From the NCBI GenBank assembly GCA_013054445.1, contig JAAMPI010000778.1, positions 1 through 26,089 on the forward strand: DNA of 26,089 nt, in the 5' to 3' direction. Under the pieces are notes generated by a model. The model was not told where the DNA came from. It did no database searches and saw nothing but the letters and a program-made list of their open reading frames with translations. Shown here piece by piece: positions 20,382 to 26,089 of this stretch. This stretch comes from Cudoniella acicularis (taxonomy: Eukaryota > Ascomycota > Leotiomycetes > Helotiales > Helotiaceae). A program made the position numbers and the translations under genes. The stretch's first letter is position 1; the number at the start of each line of letters is the position of its first letter.

Positions 20382-22452
20382 TCATAGGTCCTCTGCGGGT
20401 TCCGCAGTACCAGTTGTCCAAGCCAAGAGACTTGCGGCTGTCCCCCCCAACCACTGCCTCCATATCTGAAGCCAACTTCCCTTAAGTACCTTGTTTGTAT
20501 CCCCGGTTTCCCCTTCTGAAACGTAAACCTGCCTTCCACCAACCCACGTGCCCTTCACAACCACATCCCGTAGACTTTTCCCCGTATCATCAGCAAAGAT
20601 ATCTCTATCAATCACCACCCAGTCCGCCAGCTTCCCCACCTCGACGGCTCCCATAGAATCCTCTTTCAACCAACCGTAAGCTCCATTCTTCGTAAATCCC
20701 AGCAACGCTTGTTGAACGCTCAATTTCTCCTTGGGATACCAGCCTCTTTCCCCAGAAGGACTCGTGAGAGTTGCTGGGGAGAGACGAGTGACTGCTGCGA
20801 ACATGCCGTGGAATGGGTTCGGGGGTTCAACAGGGAAGTCGGAACCAAGAACTGGTCCTGGGTATTTGTTTGTTTTGAGGGATGTTGCAGAAGATTGGGG
20901 AAAGAGGCTTGCCATGCGGTAGGCGGAGAGTGCCAAGCGGTCCACCCCAAGTCGTGCGAGTGCGTATGCCATGTCGGATGTTGCATGTGTGGGTTGGATG
21001 GAAGGGATGATGCCCATCTTCGCAATGCGTTTCTGATCATCTGGGTGCTGGATGGAGAATTAGTATAGAAGTCTCGAGAACATTACACAAAGAGACATAC
21101 AATGATTTGTGCATGTTCGATTCGAAGTCTTCGCCCTGAATTGCAACTCTCGCAATCAGCCCCAAGAACGCTTTCGAAGGCATCAACTGCGGCGCGGTTC
21201 GCTCTATCTCCGATTGCGTGAATGTTGACTTGAAATCCTGCACCGTACCACTGTAGAATGATATTAGTTAAAATTCTAAACGAGAGGATGTAACTTACAT
21301 CATGCACCACCTTTGTCAATTCTGTTTCATTTATCAGCATTGTTCCACTTGTTTCTGGCTTGTCAGAATATGGTTCAAGCAGTGCAGCACCCCAGGATCC
21401 CAAAGCGCCATCTGCAAAAAGCTTTACTCCTCCCAGAATCAGCATGTTGCCTCCCATCCCCTTCGGCTGTTGAAGCAATTTCAGACTTCTCGTCTCGTTG
21501 GGACAGTACGTATTTCTTTCCGCGCATTCGAGCATGGCATTTATTCTTAGAGTCATTTCGCCCTTTTCAGCCATCTCTTCCAAAATGGCCACATCATCAG
21601 GTCGCATTCCAGCGTCACCAACTCCAGTAATCCCAACTTTGTTGAGTTCAGCCATGGCAGTCTTGAACCATCGAGTCTTCTGCGCCACATCCGGTTTGGG
21701 TGAAAGAGGGAGAATAATTCCATCCATTGCATTGTCGCAGAAGACCCCAGGCCCAGGATCTGTCACGACCACGCCTCCAGGAGGTGCTTCCGGGAGTGGA
21801 TCGGGAAGAAGATCGAGGACTTTTTGGGATGCGAGAACGCAATGCACGTCAACCCGGTCGAGCATGATATATAGGTCAGCAAGTTCTGAATCAGCTCGGA
21901 GTTCTTCCTGTAAATCTGTCAGTGGCTACTCAAGAAACCGAAAGTGAAGTGCCAAGTTCGAATATATCTCACAGCAGTAGGCATTACACCTCCGAAATAA
22001 GCTTGATCCCACCCAATGCCTCGAATCCATTTGTCACGTGTTCCATATCCTTCATTTTTATGAGCCTTCAAGAAGTCCTTGATCCTTTCCCGCACTTCAT
22101 TCATGCTCTCAGCTCCATAAAGGGAGACCGATTCTAGCATCTCGCCATATTGCAAGATATGCCCATGGGACTCGATGATTCCGGGAAGGACATATCCCTC
22201 CAGAAGTATGACCTGCTCATCCAGCGTCGGACGCTTGGCCAAGACTTCAGTAAAGACTCCATTCTCAACGCGGAAGCATTCTGCGCGAGGGAGAGGGGAA
22301 TTTAGTGTCGCAATATGTTGATTCGAGGGCTTCGAGACGCAATAAAGTGGGGAGGTTGCGGACTTCGCATCACCGAGTATGAAGCTTGCGACAAGCGCAA
22401 AAAATGCTATGCTTAACACACCGAAGAATGGGATTCCTAGATATGAGGCCAT
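20382..22452 (-). CDS. YtcJ-type amidohydrolase (amidohydrolase family 3) with N-terminal membrane anchor
   Basis: Four exons, 22452-21973, 21907-21299, 21250-21101 and 21047-20382, encode 634 aa. Introns of 65, 48 and 53 bp are all phase 0 with good GT/AG and CTGAC or CTAAT branch sites. A hydrophobic segment at about 9-27 (PFFGVLSIAFFALVASFIL) would anchor or secrete the protein. Metal-site residues of the amidohydrolase superfamily are present: H96-G-H98 in ESHGHIL, a Lys in GGVKLFADGA (322, the usual carbamylated Lys), H374 in NIHAIGD, H409 in RIEHAQ and D483 in GSDFP. The family hydrolyses amide or related C-N bonds; the substrate of fungal YtcJ-like members is mostly unknown. The C-terminal DWVVID and VVVKGTWVGGRQVY form the small beta-sandwich. 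All key residues are intact. Confidence 0.9.
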
Positions 22453-24016
22453 TGCAGAATGTCAATGGCCCCTTTCAACGCTTTGGATTGCGATGTGTCA
22501 ATGAAGGCAGGACGTTGGGAATTTGAAGATGTCACCGCTGATTTGCATTAAGCGATAAGACCCTGGTAGAAAACTTAGCCCCTGGGTCACGTGGGTAGCA
22601 GCATATCCGAATCTCCCCCTTTTCTTCCATCTTCACTCATGATTTTTTGGTATGATTTTCTCAAATTGGGGCTCGGAGTTCGGAAGATCCCACTCGGAGA
22701 AAAAAGTTTAAAATAATAAGCTTGTGCCGTACAAGTCAGCCAACAACACCCGACGTTCCGGTGGCATTGGCATTGGGCAGGCCGTATATAAAAATGGGTT
22801 GATTGTTGGAACTAGGAAACCTGGAAAATTATAAACTGTCGGAAAACGTCTTTATGTCATTGTCAATCTATCTTGTTATTTAGAAATTTCTGGGTCCAAC
22901 AAATTCTAATAAACAATGGGGAACTGGTACGAAGTCCTCATATTCACTTGGAACTTTGGGGTCTCCTTCGTTTCCACGCGATAATAAACCCGTGTCTCAA
23001 TTTGCGAGTTCTGGAAGCCCCTGATTGCAAATTTGTAGTACCAAGCTATATTCTGCAACAAAAGCAAGAAGTCCCAAGAAAGAGAGCTGGGAAATGGTAG
23101 AGACACGCATGGTGAAAGCTTTGGAGTTGTTCTGAAGGATATTCAAAGCGTTATTGTGTTGTAAGTTCGGTTTCGTCGGCTGACTTATTGTGAAAATGCG
23201 GAAAAAATAAATGAAAGGTATGAGCTTGTATTTTTAATGACAGACGAGAGGAGATGCCCTTGAAATCGAACAGCGGATGAAGCCCTTTATAATCTTGACG
23301 CTCATTATCTCGGAACTCTAATCATTGAAGCATAGGAACAGCAGGAAGTATCCAAAGTAAATTCGAATGCATCTAAAGTTAGAATTCTAATTTAAAATTG
23401 ACTCTTCCTATTCCTATGAGGCCAGAGATTCCTCCAGGCAAGTATGCAGTTACCCAGAACGGCGTAGGGCTTCCTACAGTTGAAAACGGCTGAGATTTCT
23501 CTTCTCAGCGCTCTTGCATTTTACCAGTCAAAAGCAAGATATTTCAACAAAATAGGAAATAAACTACCGTACATTGCATTTTAAACTACAGGGTCATTAA
23601 AAATATATGAAAGTTGTTTGTTTTCTTTTCTTTTTGGCAAATAAAAAAAACGAAAACCTTAGAGATTACAACTACTATACCACCCCACAATCCCCAACTT
23701 TCAGCGTATAGGATTTACCCTCTTATGCCTACTTCCTCCTGCGCCTAGGTGTGCCTCCTATTATTTTGCTAATGTTGAAGGGGCGCGAACCTTTCTGAGC
23801 CACTCCTAGAGATTGGGAGTGTTCCTTTCATCGATTCTAATTGGCCAGGTGCAGGAGAGACTACCCAGTTTTAAATGGTGGAGACCCCCTGTGTTACCAT
23901 CTAATCTTAGTAGTAACTGTTTTTTGTTCTGGACTACCTTGTTTACTCGAGAGGCCTCCTTTTCTTCCCCTACAAGCTAATTAGGCCAACCTTCTTATCT
24001 CCTAGTGATCAAGTGT
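22453..24016. other. Long gene-free stretch
   Basis: No frame here shows family motifs. The stretch contains the presumed promoter of the amidohydrolase gene (CACGTG near 22590) and moderately AT-rich DNA with poly-A and poly-T patches (23600-23660). The C-terminal half expected for the neighbouring HET pseudogene is not found in it. Confidence 0.4.
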
Positions 24017-25507
24017 CCAGATATTTCCTGGCTACAGACGCCGGAATTTTAGCGAGAATGTTGGATTTTTAGCGATGTATGCCTCAAGAAACAATTTCCA
24101 CTGCTTCAAGGCCTCGGATGTTGGAATAAGCTCAGTTGAGAGGTTGTTTGCAGATGTCTTGAAGGCGTGAAAAGGTATTTGTGAAGGGATTCCCGTTAGA
24201 AAGGCCTTGCAAGCCTTCTGTCGCATTGTAAGCACTTGTATATCGTTCAAGAGCAAAACGTAATGCGGATAGTGGAAATTTGTCGTAGAAGAGTAATTCT
24301 TACCAGTTCTTGGCATTCCCAGAGCAGTTGTCTTTTACCGCAGTGTAGAATACGGCGCGAAAGGAATCTCTCCTGCATGACCCATGCTCTTTGACTAAGA
24401 GGGGCGTGACGAGAGTCATGAAGGTCGTCTCTCACCTTGAGGCGGACGATATCCTCAGGGGCCAACCTGAACAGACCTGGTGAGCCAATTACACCAGGTG
24501 CTGACAGAATGTCGACTATGCACTCTTGGGCTACGCAAGGGTCTCTCTTGAAGAAACATCCATGACTTCCGTCAGGGGCAGCAGAAGCCGCGATGTTGCA
24601 AAGACTGTTTTTGTATATATTACCCATGACTGCAGACTCCTTCTCCCAGTCAATAGCAAAGTCTTGTATAATGCACAGGGAGTCAATCCACAGGAATCTC
24701 AAGCCAAAAGCACGGTGAATGCGATTGCATCTTGTAACGTTTTGGGAAGCTCATCTAATTCGATTTTCTCGTACATCGAATCAAAGTTGGTCGTTTCCAA
24801 GCGTTTAATCTGAAGCTGCCCCCAATGACTGACAGTCAGGTATGGCAATATAGGGGATTTGTCGGTTGTGGGATGAAGTCGCAAGGACGGCGCTTCCTGC
24901 GATCCTACATCCAGAAGTCGACTTGGCATCCAATCTAGTCTTCTTGATTGGTTGCATTGCGGATGCGATGCGACGCATTGACGAATCCAACTAAATGTGA
25001 TTTCCCACGAATAACTGCTATTAGTGCTTTGCGAAGTATTGGTTGACGTTGGAAGAGTGGTAGTTCTTTGGCGATCTTACGCTGAGCTGGTAAGAGTACA
25101 AAATCAGCGAGTTCTCTCATGCAACTACTGACGTGCTTTGTATCTATGTCTTCATGCATCGGGGTTTCTCCAAGTTCATCGTATTTGTAGAACCTGAAGT
25201 AAGGGGGTCTTCCAGAGGGCCTTGGTCTATCAAATCCCAAGCCGTTATCCCAAACTAATGATACAGTTTCTCGATGCCGTATTGGATAACGGGGCTTTGT
25301 CTTCTTATCGTCCAGAAAATCAAAGAAGTAGCTACTTAGCAATCCACAAACGGGACAACCTGCTTCAGAAGCTTGGAACAGAGCTTTGACGCTCCAATGG
25401 TGGTGGTTGTGATTACCTGGCCAAGACCATTCTACAGATGATACTATTGACAGGCAAACGCTGCGGAGCCTCGAATTAACGTCCATATTTGCTGTATTGG
25501 ACTTCAT
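24017..25507 (-). pseudogene. HET-domain gene, frameshifted and 3'-truncated
   Basis: The N-terminal part (from 25507) contains ALFQASEAGCPVCGLL, usual in HET proteins. A second frame, from about 25076, reads SWEITFSWIRQCVASHPQC and MPSRLLDVG. The HET core starts at LPYLTVSHWG and continues to LPKTLQDAIAF. At about 24714-24716 one base is missing: the frame breaks between AIAF and the expected T-R-A-F, and WIDSLCIIQD continues in another frame. No intron fits there. Later AWVMQERFLSRRILH and LLWECQEL are visible, then an 86-bp intron (24218-24303, GTAAGA donor) and KACKAF onward to 24032. Near 24060 the frame changes again and coding similarity ends by about 24017. The remaining C-terminal region of typical HET proteins is absent. 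The join near 25030-25130 is unresolved (intron or another frameshift). Confidence 0.75.
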
Positions 25508-26089
25508 CTAGAGCTAAGAATAGTGGAGTACGAGATAATGAGGAGAAATGAGGCCTGAAGGGCTTTGAGATGCCGCCTAAATTGGAGCGGTGCGGGGTAT
25601 GTTCAGATAAGTCTCATGACGACCAATAGAAGCTAACCGTGCAATAGCGCCCTCTTTCACCTATATTACTTATAATAAACTCGCTGATTCAATTTCAACA
25701 CTTGAAATTTTTATGTGGCTACAATCCAAATGGACTAAATTACTATTGAGGAGTGGGAGCAGTGAACCCACTTGAAGTCGTATAGCGGAAAGAAGCTTTT
25801 AGTAGTGAAGTACCCCTCCCCGCCTAACCCTACTCCCCCAGAGAAAAAAAAAAGGGGTACCTGACGTAAAAACCGAGAGCTTCCTCGTGCTTATTTTGTG
25901 AAGTGAGGTGAAAGTGTTTCAGCTAGAGCTCACTAGAGCTTTGAGTTCATAAGTTGTGTATTTGTTTCAGTCTCTGCTCTGCCGCTTGTCTATCTATCTA
26001 TTTGGCAGTTCCCTAGCGCCTTTCCACGCCAGGAGATGCGGGTAATATACATCTAGATCTTACATTCTATCTGATGACATCCGCCTTTG
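25508..26089. other. Gene-free right edge
   Basis: Upstream of the HET pseudogene start. No coding frame is supported. A C-rich then poly-A patch (25815-25855) and a short CTAT microsatellite (about 25989-26001) are seen. Confidence 0.4.

Noticed and set aside
22873..23100. 75-codon plus-strand frame
   Set aside because: Composition looks random, with an overlapping antisense frame of similar length and no motif.
25815..25835. cctaaccctac, reminiscent of telomere repeat (CCCTAA)n
   Set aside because: Less than two units are present, so it is not a telomeric tract.

Overview
The window looks like nuclear DNA of a filamentous ascomycete (Pezizomycotina, perhaps Leotiomycetes; the class is a guess). 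Introns are short (about 40-120 bp) with GTRNGT-type donors and CTAAC/CTAAT-like branch sites. The gene families are typically mould-like: HET domains, a Zn2Cys6 cluster, a P450 and a CorA-like membrane protein. Gene-bearing stretches alternate with AT-rich, TpA-rich blocks that look like decayed, possibly RIP-mutated transposon DNA. No tRNA, rRNA or CRISPR was seen.

Left part (1-7.7 kb): a GFA/CENP-V-type zinc enzyme (minus), a small unknown protein (minus), and a two-exon gene (plus) joining an N-terminal Zn2Cys6 cluster to a HET domain. Next comes a 5'-truncated cytochrome P450 relic (minus) that ends at an AT-rich block and has Tyr in place of the haem-ligand Cys.

Middle part (8-16 kb): an AT-rich, transposon-like stretch; an unrecognised ORF of about 417 codons whose single in-frame TGA may lie in an intron; then a divergent pair. 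The minus gene is a membrane glycosyltransferase family 2 (cellulose-synthase-like) enzyme. The plus gene is a type II membrane protein like O-fucosyltransferases. They share about 540 bp of intergenic DNA carrying TATA-like boxes placed almost symmetrically and nested repeats. This is the best candidate for an undescribed module, possibly making or decorating an extracellular or cell-wall glycan. A copia-like LTR relic follows.

Right part (16-26 kb): a seven-exon CorA-like membrane protein gene with a 9-nt microexon (minus); another AT-rich block; a four-exon YtcJ-type amidohydrolase with an N-terminal membrane anchor (minus); a long gene-free stretch; and a HET-domain pseudogene (minus) with at least one clear 1-bp frameshift and no C-terminal part.

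Exon-intron structures were derived by hand from splice consensus, branch sites and frame continuity. Family assignments come from motif recognition, without database searches.
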